In this document: in pieces, positions 1 to 7,795 of the stretch
Layout of the letters: the number at the start of each line of letters is the position of its first letter
Position numbering within the stretch: the stretch's first letter is position 1
Source: Agromyces terreus
GTDB lineage: Bacteria; Actinomycetota; Actinomycetes; Actinomycetales; Microbacteriaceae
Direction of reading: 5' to 3'
Length of the DNA: 64,000 nucleotides
Assembly: GCF_009749465.1 (NCBI RefSeq)
Contig: NZ_WBIS01000002.1
Location: 725,645-789,644, forward strand
Notes under the pieces: model-generated
What the model saw: the letters and a program-made list of their open reading frames with translations, nothing else
Database searches by the model: none
Told to the model about the DNA's origin: nothing
Made by a program: the position numbers and the translations under genes

Positions 1-219
1 GAACCGCTCGGTCTCGTACGCGCCCTCCTCGCCGCCGAGCACGACGACGAGATCGGCGGCGAGCGGGTCGATCGCCGAGACATCCGACACCGGGGCGTCG
101 ACGGTCACGACCTCGTAGCCGTGCGCCTCGAGTGTCGGGCCGAGATTGCCGAGTCCGATCGTCGAGTCGTGCCGGAGCACGAGGGCCGTGCGACGGGCGG
201 ATGCCGCGGCATCCGTCAT
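1..219 (-). CDS. Class I glutamine amidotransferase-like protein (3' part outside window)
   Basis: Only the first 73 codons are inside the window. The start codon ATG at 219-217 overlaps the TGA of the upstream CDF transporter gene in an ATGA arrangement, so the two are probably translationally coupled. The visible peptide has an alternating strand-helix pattern and the segment VVVLGGEEGAYE, which resembles the early part of the GuaA-like class I glutamine amidotransferase fold, where a Gly-rich turn precedes the catalytic Cys region. The catalytic Cys-His-Glu triad would lie beyond the edge and cannot be checked. The substrate is unknown. Confidence 0.65.
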   Translation of the reverse strand, partial: MTDAAASARRTALVLRHDSTIGLGNLGPTLEAHGYEVVTVDAPVSDVSAIDPLAADLVVVLGGEEGAYETERF

Positions 220-1178
220 TCGAGGCCCTTGATGACGATGGCGTCGGTCGGCGGGGCCGTGAGGTTCGGGTCGACGTAGACGTCGGGCTCGATGTAGATG
301 ACCCTGGCCGCAGGGACGGCCGCGCGGATGCGCTGCTCGATGACGTTCGTGGCCGCGGCGACATGCAGCAGCGGCTGGTCGGCGGCGAACCCGAGCTTGG
401 CGGCGACGAGCAGCTCGTCGGGACCGAGGTAGAGGGTCTTCATGTGGATGATGCGCTCGATCTCGGGCCCGGCGGCGATCGCCTGCTCGATCTTCGCCAC
501 GTCGTCTTCGGTCGCGCCCTCGCCCACGAGGAGGCTCTTCGTCTCGACGCCGAGGATGACCGCGACGAGCACCAGCAGTGTGCCGATCGCGAGGGTGCCG
601 ACCGCGTCCCACGTGGGGTCGCCCGTGAGCACCGTGAGCCCGACGCCGAGCATCGCGAGCACGAGGCCCGTGAGGGCGGCGACGTCTTCGAGCAGCACCA
701 CGGGCAGCTCGGGCGCCTTCGCCCGCCGCACGAACTGCACCCAGCTCTGCGAGCCGCGCAGCGGGTTCGACTCCTTCACCGCGGTGCGCAGCGAGAACGA
801 CTCGAGCACGATCGCGATCGTGAGCACGAGCAGGGGCAGCCACGCGTTCGTCAGCTCGTGCGGATGCGTCAGCTTCTCGATGCCCTCGTAGATCGAGAAC
901 ACGCCGCCGACCGAGAAGAGGATGATCGAGACGACGAAGGCGTAGACGTAGCGCTCGCGGCCGAAGCCGAACGGGTGCTCCTTGTCGGCGGCCTTCTTCG
1001 CCTGACGGCCGCCGAGCATGAGAAGCAGCTGGTTGCCCGAATCGGCAACGGAGTGGATGCCCTCGGCGAGCATCGATGCCGACCCGGAGAAGAACCACGC
1101 GATGAACTTGGTGATGGCGATGCCGAGGTTCGCGAGGAATGCCGCGACGATCGCCTTGCTGCCGCCTGATGCGCTCAT
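216..1178 (-). CDS. Cation diffusion facilitator (CDF) family transporter
   Basis: A 320-residue membrane protein that probably exports Zn2+ or related divalent cations from the cytoplasm in exchange for protons. Residues 10-30 form the first membrane helix. The metal-site motif H42-S-V-A-D46 is in the second helix, and LLEDVAAL in a later helix replaces the usual second HxxxD with an E-D pair, as in the ZnT9-like subgroup. A cytoplasmic C-terminal domain follows the last helix. The protein has normal CDF length. A TAGGAT -10 hexamer (1190-1185, minus strand) ends 6 nt before the ATG, so the mRNA is probably leaderless. It overlaps the downstream amidotransferase gene by 4 bp. The metal specificity is inferred from the family only. 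Confidence 0.88.
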   Translation of the reverse strand: MSASGGSKAIVAAFLANLGIAITKFIAWFFSGSASMLAEGIHSVADSGNQLLLMLGGRQAKKAADKEHPFGFGRERYVYAFVVSIILFSVGGVFSIYEGIEKLTHPHELTNAWLPLLVLTIAIVLESFSLRTAVKESNPLRGSQSWVQFVRRAKAPELPVVLLEDVAALTGLVLAMLGVGLTVLTGDPTWDAVGTLAIGTLLVLVAVILGVETKSLLVGEGATEDDVAKIEQAIAAGPEIERIIHMKTLYLGPDELLVAAKLGFAADQPLLHVAAATNVIEQRIRAAVPAARVIYIEPDVYVDPNLTAPPTDAIVIKGLE

Positions 1179-1184
1179 GCGCCA

Positions 1185-1194
1185 ATCCTAGGAT
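1185..1194. promoter_or_regulatory. Palindromic shared -10 element for divergent CDF and proC genes
   Basis: ATCCTAGGAT is a perfect 10-bp palindrome. It holds TAGGAT on the plus strand (1189-1194, 7 nt before the proC ATG at 1202) and TAGGAT on the minus strand (1190-1185, 6 nt before the CDF ATG at 1178). The two hexamers overlap by two bases, so one site appears to serve both directions and the two start codons are only 23 bp apart. Confidence 0.7.
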
Positions 1195-1201
1195 GGGTTG
1201 C

Positions 1202-2053
1202 ATGCCCGATCGACAGCCTGTGAAACTGCCCGCGATCGCCTTCCTCGGGGCCGGGTCCATGGCCCGAGCCGTGCTCACCGGACTGCTGCAGCCGGGCATC
1301 GAGGTCGAGGGCGGCATCCGCGCGACGAACCGCTCGGCGGCCAACGCGGCCTCGCTCTCGGAGCTCGACGGAGTGACGGCCTACGCCACCGAGACGGATG
1401 CCGCGGCCAACCGCACCGCCGTCGCCGGGGCGAAGCTCGTGGTCGTCGCCGTGAAGCCCGCGATGGTCCCCGACCTGCTGCGCGAGATCGCCGACGCGCT
1501 CGAACCCGACGCCGTCGTGGTGTCGGTCGCGGCGGGCGTCACCGTCGCCACGTTCGAGTCGCTGCTGCCCTCGTCGATCGCCGTGATCCGTTCGATGCCG
1601 AACACCCCCGCGCTCGTCGGCCGGGCCGTCACGGGCGTCGCGCCCGGCACCCGATCGAGCGATGACGACCTCGCGCTCGCCGTGACCCTCTTCGAGACCG
1701 TCGGCGACGTCATCGTCGTGCCCGAGGAGCAGATCGACGCGCTCTCGACGATCTCCGGGTCGGGGCCGGCCTACGTCTTCTACCTCATCGAGCAGCTCAC
1801 GGCCGCGGCCGTCGCCAAGGGCTTCACGCCCGAGCAGGCCGCGCTCATGGTGCAGGGCACGTTCCGGGGGGCGAGCGAGCTGCTCGCGGCATCCGACGTC
1901 GACCCGACCGAGCTGCGCCGACGCGTCACGAGCCCGAAGGGCACCACCGAGCGGGCCGTCGCCGTGCTCGAGGCCGCCGGCCTGCAGGGCGTCTTCGACG
2001 AGGCGACGGATGCCGCGCTCGCGCGCGCCCGGGAGCTGGCGGCCGGCGCGTGA
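1202..2053 (+). CDS. proC: Pyrroline-5-carboxylate reductase
   Basis: A 283-residue enzyme that reduces 1-pyrroline-5-carboxylate to L-proline with NAD(P)H, the last step of proline synthesis in the cytoplasm. The N-terminus carries the dinucleotide-binding loop FLGAGSMARAVLTG. VIRSMPNTPALV, the helix SGSGPAYVFYLIEQL and the C-terminal signature SPKGTTERAVAVLE are all diagnostic of ProC, and the length is normal. The ATG at 1202 was chosen because the protein then begins just ahead of the Rossmann strand and a TAGGAT -10 hexamer ends 7 nt upstream, which suggests a leaderless message. The stop overlaps the GTG of the next gene. Confidence 0.95.
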   Translation: MPDRQPVKLPAIAFLGAGSMARAVLTGLLQPGIEVEGGIRATNRSAANAASLSELDGVTAYATETDAAANRTAVAGAKLVVVAVKPAMVPDLLREIADALEPDAVVVSVAAGVTVATFESLLPSSIAVIRSMPNTPALVGRAVTGVAPGTRSSDDDLALAVTLFETVGDVIVVPEEQIDALSTISGSGPAYVFYLIEQLTAAAVAKGFTPEQAALMVQGTFRGASELLAASDVDPTELRRRVTSPKGTTERAVAVLEAAGLQGVFDEATDAALARARELAAGA

Positions 2054-3549
2054 GCGCCGACGACCGTCGGTCGAGGAGCGGAGCGTCTCGAGACCCGGGT
2101 GTGTCGGATGGCGGGTCTCGAGACGGCGCTGGGGCGCCTCCTCGACCGGCGGGGGGTCGTGGGTCGAGGAGCGGAGCGTCTCGAGACCCGGGTGCGGCGG
2201 CCCCGCTCGACTTCACCGGCGAGCCGCGGTTCGCCTGGCGCGGCGTCATGCTCGACGTCGCCCGGCGCTTCAGGCCGATGCCCGACCTGCTGCGTTTCGT
2301 CGACCTGCTCGCGGCGCACCGCATCACCGTGCTGCAGCTGCACCTCACCGACGACCAGGGGTGGCGCTTCGAGGTGCGCGCGTTCCCGCGGCTCACCGAG
2401 ATCGGCGGGCGACGCTCCGAATCGCAGCTCGGCCACGGGCCCGAGTCGACGCTCGACGGCGTGCCGCACGAGGGCTTCTACACCCAGGCCGAGCTGCGCG
2501 AACTCGTCGGGTATGCGGCCGCCCGCGGCATCCGCGTCGTTCCCGAGATCGACGTGCCGGGGCACGCCAAAGCCGTGCTCGCGGCATACCCCGAGTTCGG
2601 CGTCGGCGAGATCGACGACGTGCGCGCGCGCAACGCCGAACCGTGGACGCGGTACGGCATCAACGACGAGGTGCTGAACGTCGAGGACGCCACGATCGCG
2701 TTCGTGTGCACCGTGTTCGACGAGCTCTGCGACGTCTTCGACCCCGAGGCATCCGGCACCGACGTCGTCGGACTCGGCGGCGACGAGGCGCAGAAGGCGC
2801 GCTGGGCGTCCGACCCGCGCACGCAGGAGCTCATGGCCGAGCGCGGCCTCGCCGACGAGCACGAGCTGCAGGCCTGGTTCCTCGCGCGGGTGGCCGCGCA
2901 CCTCGCGTCGCGGGGGCGCCGGGTGATCGGCTGGGACGAGATGCTCGAGGGAAGCGGCCGTGCCGCGGCATCCGATGGTCGCGTTCCGAATGCCGAGCCG
3001 GATGCCGCGGTGCCGCCGCTTCCCGGAGACGCCGTCGTCGCCTCGTGGCGCGGGCCCGTCGGCGCGGAGCTCGGCGCGCGACTCGGGCACGACGTGGTGC
3101 TCTGCCCCGACCTCTGGACCTACTTCGACTACCGGCAGTCGGATGCCGCCGACGAGCCGATCCCGGTCGGGACCGTGCTCTCGCTCGCCGACGTCGCGAC
3201 GTTCGACCCGGTGCCCGCCGACGCGCCGGCGTGGTTCGCCGACCGCGTGGTGGGCGTGCAGGCGAACGTGTGGTGCGAGCATCTCGACACCCGCGACCGA
3301 CTCGACTACGCGGTGTTCCCGCGCCTCGCCGCGTTCGCCGAGGTCGCGTGGCACGGGCGGCCCCTCGACTGGGCCGCGTTCTCGTCGCGATTGCCGGCGT
3401 ACCTCGCGTGGCTCGATGCGCAGGGCGTCGCCTACCGCCCGCTCGACGGCCCGCGGCCCGACCAGCAGCGACCGGGCGTGCCCGGCGTGCCGCGTTCGCG
3501 CGAGGAGCGGCTCGCCGAGCTCGCGCGGCTCACGGCGAACCTCTCCTGA
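2050..3549 (+). CDS. Glycoside hydrolase family 20 beta-N-acetylhexosaminidase
   Basis: A 499-residue enzyme predicted to release terminal beta-linked GlcNAc or GalNAc. The TIM-barrel domain starts near residue 55 with RGVMLDVARRF. The catalytic Asp-Glu pair is D245-E246 in GLGGDEA, and HAKAVLAAYPEFG is also typical of GH20. There is no GH20b domain in front and no signal peptide, so it is short for the family and probably cytoplasmic. The GTG at 2050 overlaps the proC stop. Residues about 7-50 are translated from three copies of the dispersed palindromic repeat (2069-2190), giving RSRSGASRDPG twice, so the N-terminus is repeat-derived filler. No better start codon with an RBS was seen after the repeats. 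The true start is the main doubt. Confidence 0.85.
   Translation: MSADDRRSRSGASRDPGVSDGGSRDGAGAPPRPAGGRGSRSGASRDPGAAAPLDFTGEPRFAWRGVMLDVARRFRPMPDLLRFVDLLAAHRITVLQLHLTDDQGWRFEVRAFPRLTEIGGRRSESQLGHGPESTLDGVPHEGFYTQAELRELVGYAAARGIRVVPEIDVPGHAKAVLAAYPEFGVGEIDDVRARNAEPWTRYGINDEVLNVEDATIAFVCTVFDELCDVFDPEASGTDVVGLGGDEAQKARWASDPRTQELMAERGLADEHELQAWFLARVAAHLASRGRRVIGWDEMLEGSGRAAASDGRVPNAEPDAAVPPLPGDAVVASWRGPVGAELGARLGHDVVLCPDLWTYFDYRQSDAADEPIPVGTVLSLADVATFDPVPADAPAWFADRVVGVQANVWCEHLDTRDRLDYAVFPRLAAFAEVAWHGRPLDWAAFSSRLPAYLAWLDAQGVAYRPLDGPRPDQQRPGVPGVPRSREERLAELARLTANLS
2069..2190. repeat. Dispersed palindromic repeat, three units inside the GH20 gene
   Basis: Two inverted-orientation units (2069-2097 and 2162-2190) flank one direct unit (about 2113-2151). 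Each holds the palindrome GTCTCGAGAC and the arm CTCCTCGACCGG or its complement. They keep the reading frame open and encode the Arg/Ser/Gly-rich N-terminal region of the hexosaminidase. Confidence 0.85.
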
Positions 3550-3575
3550 GTCCTTCCGAGGGATTTCGACGGGAA

Positions 3576-3602
3576 TGTCGATTTTCGACGCGCTTCCTCG
3601 TC
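3576..3602 (+). promoter_or_regulatory. Putative ECF42-type promoter of the DGPF/sigma operon
   Basis: TGTCGA (3576-3581) is followed after 17 bp by CGTC (3599-3602). This matches what I recall of the target motif of ECF42 sigma factors (-35 TGTCGA, -10 CGTC or CGAC). It lies 56 bp before the first DGPF gene, and the ECF42-type sigma gene is third in the same row, so the operon is probably autoregulated. A near-palindrome around CACCATGGTG (3602-3611) lies just downstream. Confidence 0.55.
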
Positions 3603-3657
3603 ACCATGGTGTGACGAACCTCGTCACGGCCCGACGGGCGATGACCAAGGAGCTGCC

Positions 3658-4041
3658 ATGACCGACACCTACGTGTACCTGATCCACGAGCCCGATTGGG
3701 ACTCCGACGCGTTCCTCGGCGGCGGCGGCGTGCCCGGCGGGGATCCTGAGAACAACTTCCCCGAGCACAAGGCTTTCCAGGAGGCGGTCGTGCGTCTCGG
3801 CGCGCGCCTCATCGGCGGATCCGCGCTGCAGAACGCGCGCCACGGCGGCCGGGTCACGCCGGGGTCGGGGGAGCGCGTCGAGCACGACGCCGTGTACTCC
3901 GACGGGCCGTACCCCGACACCACCGAGGTCGTCACGGGGTTCTACCTCGTCGAGACCGACGACGAGGAGCTCGCCCGGCGCATCGCCGCGCTCGTGCCGA
4001 CCGGCGGCCACGTCGAGTGGCGCAAGGTCTTCCCGACCTGA
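3658..4041 (+). CDS. YCII/DGPF-domain protein, first copy
   Basis: A 127-residue protein of the YCII-related DGPF group, which in many actinobacteria sits beside ECF42 sigma factors. The variant motif DGPYPDTTEVVTGFYLVE replaces the usual DGPF, and the C-terminus reads GGHVEWRKVF. An AAGGAG Shine-Dalgarno lies just before the ATG. It is about 70% identical by eye to the second copy at 4134-4517, from which it is separated by a tandem repeat. The function of DGPF proteins is not established; they may act with the sigma factor. A probable ECF42 promoter lies upstream. Confidence 0.85.
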   Translation: MTDTYVYLIHEPDWDSDAFLGGGGVPGGDPENNFPEHKAFQEAVVRLGARLIGGSALQNARHGGRVTPGSGERVEHDAVYSDGPYPDTTEVVTGFYLVETDDEELARRIAALVPTGGHVEWRKVFPT

Positions 4042-4059
4042 GCGGCGAGGGCGAGCGGC

Positions 4060-4125
4060 GAACCGACGACGAACGACGAAGAACGAACGACGAAGAACGA
4101 ACGACGAAGAACGAACGACGAACGG
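4060..4125 (+). repeat. 14-bp tandem repeat between the two DGPF genes
   Basis: The 92-bp spacer between the paralogs consists mostly of GAACGAACGACGAA-type units repeated about four times. It is purine-rich on the plus strand and less GC-rich than its surroundings. It may be a slippage product left by the tandem duplication. It ends just before an AACGGAGACGG sequence that provides the second gene's Shine-Dalgarno (GGAG). Confidence 0.85.
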
Positions 4126-4133
4126 AGACGGTG

Positions 4134-4517
4134 ATGACCGACACGTACCTGTACCTGATCCACGAGCCCGACTGGGACTCCGACGCCTACGCCGACGGCG
4201 CCGGCGGCGACCTGCAGCAGGAGTTCCCGCAGTACGCCGCGTTCTCCGAGGCGGTCACCCGACTCGGCGCCCGCATCGTCGGCGGAGAGGCCCTGCACAG
4301 CGCCCGCTACGGCGGCCGCGTGCGCCCCGGCGAAGGCAGCGACGACGAGCGCGTCGGCGGTGCCGTCTACACCGACGGGCCGTTCCCCGACACCGCCGAG
4401 GTCGTGTCGGGCTTCTACCTCGTGGAGACCGACGACGAAGCGGTCGCACGCCGGATCGCCGCCCTCGTGCCGAGCGGCGGATACGTCGAATGGCGCAAGG
4501 TCTTCCCGATGTCGTGA
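4134..4517 (+). CDS. YCII/DGPF-domain protein, second copy
   Basis: A 127-residue paralog of the preceding gene, beginning MTDTYLYLIHEPDWDSDAYA. This copy keeps the canonical DGPFPDTAEVVSGFYLVE block and the C-terminal GGYVEWRKVF. The ATG at 4134 was preferred over upstream in-frame codons because it aligns exactly with the start of the first copy and has GGAG upstream. The stop lies 10 bp before the GTG of the ECF sigma factor gene, so the three genes form one transcription unit. Two adjacent full-length DGPF copies suggest either a heteromer or recent divergence. Confidence 0.87.
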   Translation: MTDTYLYLIHEPDWDSDAYADGAGGDLQQEFPQYAAFSEAVTRLGARIVGGEALHSARYGGRVRPGEGSDDERVGGAVYTDGPFPDTAEVVSGFYLVETDDEAVARRIAALVPSGGYVEWRKVFPMS

Positions 4518-4527
4518 GCGGGCAGCC

Positions 4528-5874
4528 GTGACCGACCCGATCGCAGATCTGGGCGAGGACTTCGTCGAGGCGTGGCCGCGCATCGTGCGCGCGCTCGCGG
4601 CCTACACGGGCAGCCTCGACGACGCGCAGGAGTATGCCGCCGAGGCGATGGCGCGAGCCGTCGCCCAGTCGAGCGAGGGCGGCCCTGCGCTCGGATCCCT
4701 CGCGGCGTGGTGCACGACGGTGGGCCGCCGCGCCTGGCTCGACGATCGGCGTCGCGCGGGCGTCGAACAACGGCATGCGCAGTCCGCGGCGGCGGAGCTC
4801 GCGTCCGAGATCGCACACGCATCGGTTCCGGATGCCTCGTCCGGGGCATCCGGAACCGATGCGGGTCTCGGCAGCCGAGCGTCCGACCCGCTCGACGACC
4901 GGCTCGCCCTCCTCTTCGTGGCCTGCGATCCGGCGCTCACCGAGCAGGCGAGGATGGTGCTCGCCCTGCGGGTCGTGTGCGGACTCGACATGCCGCGCAT
5001 CGCCGCGCATCTCGGCATCCGGCCGTCGGCCGCGGCCGCGCGGTTCACCCGGGCGAAGCACGCGCTCGCCGAAGCGCGCGGGCGCTTCCGCGTGCCCGAG
5101 GCGCCCGAGCGGCGGGTGCGGCTCCCGGTGGTGCTCGCGAGCGTCGCGGGCATGTTCACGGTCGCGCATCGCGACGTGCTCGACCCGCAGACGCCGTTCG
5201 ACGACCTGGGCCGGCAGACGCTGTCGATCGCCGACGCGCTCGTGGCCGAGTACCCCGACGACCCCGAGGTGCGCGGCCTGCGCGCCGTCGTTCGGCTCGG
5301 ACTCGCACGTCGGCCCGGCAGGCTCGACGCGCGCGGCGCGGCGCTTCCGCTCGACGAGGTGGACCGGCGCCGCTGGGACCGCCGTCTCATCGAAGCCGGC
5401 CTCGACGATGCGGCCGCCGCGGCCGATCGGGGCGACGGGCGCTTCGTGCTCGAGGCCGCGATCGCCGGCCTGCACACCTCCGCGCCGAGCTTCGCCGCGA
5501 CCGACTGGACGCGCATCGTCGCCTTCTACGCGGCGCTCGAACGCGTCTGGGGCTCGCCGTCGGTCACGGCCGGGCGTCTCTCGGCCGAACTGCACCGCAG
5601 CCTGCTCGCCCCCGAGTCGGGCGAGCGCACGGCGTCGTTGCGCGGCATCCGCCTCGAGCTGGAACGGCTGGCCGACGGGTCGGCGCCCTATGCTGCGCTC
5701 GACGCCCGGCTCGCGCTGGCCGACCTCGCCTGGCGCACGGGCCGGCGCGCGGAGGCCGCCTCGGAGTACGCGCTCCTCGCCGACGTCGTGCCGACGGAGC
5801 CCGTGCGGCGATTCTGCCTCGGTCGCGCCGGGTCGTCGGGGTCGCCGGGGTCGGCGGGTTCGCGGGTCGAGTAG
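4528..5874 (+). CDS. ECF42-type RNA polymerase sigma factor with C-terminal extension
   Basis: A 448-residue sigma-70 family factor of the group genomically linked to DGPF proteins (ECF42). Region 2 is near residues 10-70 (LDDAQEYAAEAMARAV, AAWCTTVGRRAWLDDRRR). Region 4 is about 130-190 with MVLALRVVCGLDMPRIAAHL followed by a helix-turn-helix. The remaining roughly 240 residues are the DUF6596/TPR-like extension typical of this group, which is thought to replace an anti-sigma factor. The GTG at 4528 is 10 bp after the DGPF stop. A low-complexity linker at about residues 92-118 carries GGATGCC-type DNA. The last residues (SRVE) and the TAG stop lie in the first unit of the repeat array downstream. 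A matching promoter is seen at 3576-3602. Confidence 0.87.
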   Translation: MTDPIADLGEDFVEAWPRIVRALAAYTGSLDDAQEYAAEAMARAVAQSSEGGPALGSLAAWCTTVGRRAWLDDRRRAGVEQRHAQSAAAELASEIAHASVPDASSGASGTDAGLGSRASDPLDDRLALLFVACDPALTEQARMVLALRVVCGLDMPRIAAHLGIRPSAAAARFTRAKHALAEARGRFRVPEAPERRVRLPVVLASVAGMFTVAHRDVLDPQTPFDDLGRQTLSIADALVAEYPDDPEVRGLRAVVRLGLARRPGRLDARGAALPLDEVDRRRWDRRLIEAGLDDAAAAADRGDGRFVLEAAIAGLHTSAPSFAATDWTRIVAFYAALERVWGSPSVTAGRLSAELHRSLLAPESGERTASLRGIRLELERLADGSAPYAALDARLALADLAWRTGRRAEAASEYALLADVVPTEPVRRFCLGRAGSSGSPGSAGSRVE

Positions 5875-6081
5875 GCGCGCCGGCGCCGTATCGAGGCCGG
5901 CGGGGGCGGGTCTCGAGACGCTTCGCTCCTCGACCGGCGAGACACTCGGTCGTTGGTCGAGGAGGCGCGTCAGCGCCGTCTCGAGACCTCGAGTGGGGGT
6001 CTCGAGACGCTTCGCTCCTCGGCCGGCGGCGGGTCTCGAGACGCTTCGCTCCTCGACCGGCGTTTCGCTCCTCGACCGGCG
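5863..6081. repeat. Palindromic repeat array between convergent sigma and rlmC genes
   Basis: About six units or part-units in both orientations. The first (GGTCGAGTAG ... TATCGAGGCC) contributes the stop codon of the sigma factor gene. Then come copies of GTCTCGAGAC + CTTCGCTCCTCGACCGGCG and one inverted copy at about 5956-5987. Neighbouring inverted copies can fold into long hairpins, so the array may terminate transcription from both sides. It fills the whole intergenic gap. Confidence 0.85.
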
Positions 6082-6084
6082 AGG

Positions 6085-7260
6085 CTATGAGCCCGGCGGG
6101 GTGCGCTCGAGCAGCACCATGACCTCGAAGTGCGGGGTCTGCGGGAACATGTCGAACACGCGTGCCCGCACCGGCCGCAGTGACGGCATGGCCGCGAGAT
6201 CCTTCGCGAGCGAGGTCGCGTTGCAGCTCGAGTAGAGCACGTGCCGGATGTCGGATGCCTCGAGCCATCCGCTGAGCTCCGCCCCGATGCCCCGGCGCGG
6301 CGGGTTCACGACCACGAGGTCGGGTACGTCGGCGGCGGGCGCGTCGAGCGCGAAGCGCGTGGCATCCCCGGACTCGAAGCGCACCCGGTGGAGGGCGGCA
6401 TCCGTTCGGCTGAGCTCGGCGCTCGCCACGGCCTCGACGCTCGTCTCGATGCCGGTGACCAGCGGGCCGGTGTTCAGCCCGGCGTCGGCCCCGGCAACCC
6501 CGCCGCCCGCGAGGTGCAGCGCGAACCCGCCGACGCCCGAGTAGAGGTCCCACGCCGAGGCGGGAGCGAGGTCGGTGATCCACTCGCGGGCCTCGGCGTA
6601 GAGGGCCGCGGCGATGGCCGTGTTCGTCTGGAAGAAGCTCTGCGGGCGCAGGTGCATCGTCACGTCGTTCAGGCGCATCGCGAGCGTCTGCTGCTCGGTG
6701 AGCACGATCTCGTGCTCGCCCTCGAGCACGGCCTTGTGCTCGGGCAGCACGTTCACGCTCACGACCCGCGTGTTCGGCAGGTCGGCCAGCAGCGCCGGCA
6801 GGTGCTTGCGGATGCGCGCCACGGGCTCGGTCGAGCGCAGCACGAAGCGCACCATGAGTTCGCCGTCGGGCGACTCGGTCACGATGAGGTGCTTGAGTTC
6901 GCCCGTGCGGGTCGGCACGTCGTACGGGGTGATGCGCGCGAGCGTGATGAACCGCGCGATCGGCCCGAACGCGGCCCGATGGCCGGGGGAGCAGATGCCG
7001 CACGCCTGCAGGTCGACGCCGTGCCCGTCGGCGTCGAGGATGCCGATCGTGGGGGAGGAGACCGTGCCGCCGATCACCATCTTCGCCTTGTTGCGGTAGT
7101 CGCGCTCGCCGCTCACGACGGGCGGATGCCACGTGCCGACGCCGAACGGGGCCAGCAGTTGCTCGGCCAGGGCCTGCTTCGCGTCGACCTGCGCCGGGTA
7201 CGGCTCGCCCATGAGCGAGCACGAGCGGCATCGCCGGGCGTCGAAGTACGGGCAGTCCAC
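6085..7260 (-). CDS. rlmC: 23S rRNA (uracil(747)-C(5))-methyltransferase RlmC
   Basis: A 391-residue SAM-dependent enzyme that makes 5-methyluridine in 23S rRNA. Cysteines C3, C11 and C14, with one more in GICSPG, form the Fe-S cluster site of the RumA/RumB family. The SAM-binding segment is WDLYSGVGGFALHLAG, and VVVNPPRRGIG is followed by the catalytic-Cys motif YSSCNATSLAKDL. There is no N-terminal TRAM domain, which separates RlmC from RlmD. The GTG at 7260 starts directly at MDCPYF, as in the family. A TAGCCT -10 hexamer ends 6 nt before it, so the message is probably leaderless. Whether it modifies U747 or another uridine in this organism cannot be read from sequence. Confidence 0.9.
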   Translation of the reverse strand: MDCPYFDARRCRSCSLMGEPYPAQVDAKQALAEQLLAPFGVGTWHPPVVSGERDYRNKAKMVIGGTVSSPTIGILDADGHGVDLQACGICSPGHRAAFGPIARFITLARITPYDVPTRTGELKHLIVTESPDGELMVRFVLRSTEPVARIRKHLPALLADLPNTRVVSVNVLPEHKAVLEGEHEIVLTEQQTLAMRLNDVTMHLRPQSFFQTNTAIAAALYAEAREWITDLAPASAWDLYSGVGGFALHLAGGGVAGADAGLNTGPLVTGIETSVEAVASAELSRTDAALHRVRFESGDATRFALDAPAADVPDLVVVNPPRRGIGAELSGWLEASDIRHVLYSSCNATSLAKDLAAMPSLRPVRARVFDMFPQTPHFEVMVLLERTPPGS

Positions 7261-7355
7261 CCTGCAAGGCTACGCACTGTCGGCGGCAGGACCCGCTCGG
7301 CGCGTCCGCGGCATCCGACCGGGTCGCGGCCCGCCGCGCCGGTAGCGTTCTCGAC

Positions 7356-7766
7356 ATGAGCGCGTGGGACACGATCGGCGTGATCGCCGAGGTCATCGGC
7401 TGGGTGGGGCTCGGGCTGGGGCTCGTGTGCCTCGGCCTCGCGCTGCTGATCCGCCTCGCCGACGGCCGGTGGCTGCCCACCGACGCCGTGATCGCCGACG
7501 AGCCGGGCGCCGATGCGCCGGGCGGCATCGTCGTCCGCTGGTTCGCCGGCGGGGAGTTCCACGTGCGGCCGTTGAGCGCCGCCGAGCGCCACCACGTCGA
7601 CGGCCCCGGCGAGGAGCAGGCGTACTACCGCGAACGCGAGCCCGAGCACCTTCGCCTGCACGAACCGCCCGCGGGGCGCCGCATCCTTCGCCTGCTCGGG
7701 TTCGTGTTCCTCGGCCTCGCGGTGGTCGCGGGCGTCATCGGCATCGTGCTCATGCTCACAGCCTGA
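7356..7766 (+). CDS. Small two-helix membrane protein of unknown function
   Basis: 136 residues. Helix 1 is about residues 7-33 (VIGWVGLGLGLVCLGLALLI) and helix 2 about 112-135. A polar middle part (GGIVVRWFAGGEFHVRPLS) carries a conserved-looking beta stretch that could be an external or cytoplasmic loop. It resembles small DUF3592-like membrane proteins, but I do not recognise a specific family. A TAGCGT hexamer ends 7 nt before the ATG, and its divergent neighbour rlmC has the same arrangement. It converges with ktrA across a 22-bp palindrome. Confidence 0.75.
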   Translation: MSAWDTIGVIAEVIGWVGLGLGLVCLGLALLIRLADGRWLPTDAVIADEPGADAPGGIVVRWFAGGEFHVRPLSAAERHHVDGPGEEQAYYREREPEHLRLHEPPAGRRILRLLGFVFLGLAVVAGVIGIVLMLTA

Positions 7767-7773
7767 AGCGAAC

Positions 7774-7795
7774 GACGGATGCCGCGGCATCCGTC
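7774..7795. terminator. 22-bp perfect palindrome between convergent genes
   Basis: The sequence reads GACGGATGCCG followed directly by its complement, with no loop spacing. It covers almost the whole gap between the two-helix membrane protein gene and ktrA and overlaps the ktrA stop codon. The same 18-bp core CGGATGCCGCGGCATCCG recurs at 198-215 and near 52039. There is no T-tract. A role as a bidirectional terminator is inferred from position. Confidence 0.45.

Noticed and set aside
5863..6081. Insertion sequence or transposon remnant
   Set aside because: There is no transposase frame, no terminal inverted repeats bounding a cargo and no target duplication. It is a tandem set of short palindromic units.
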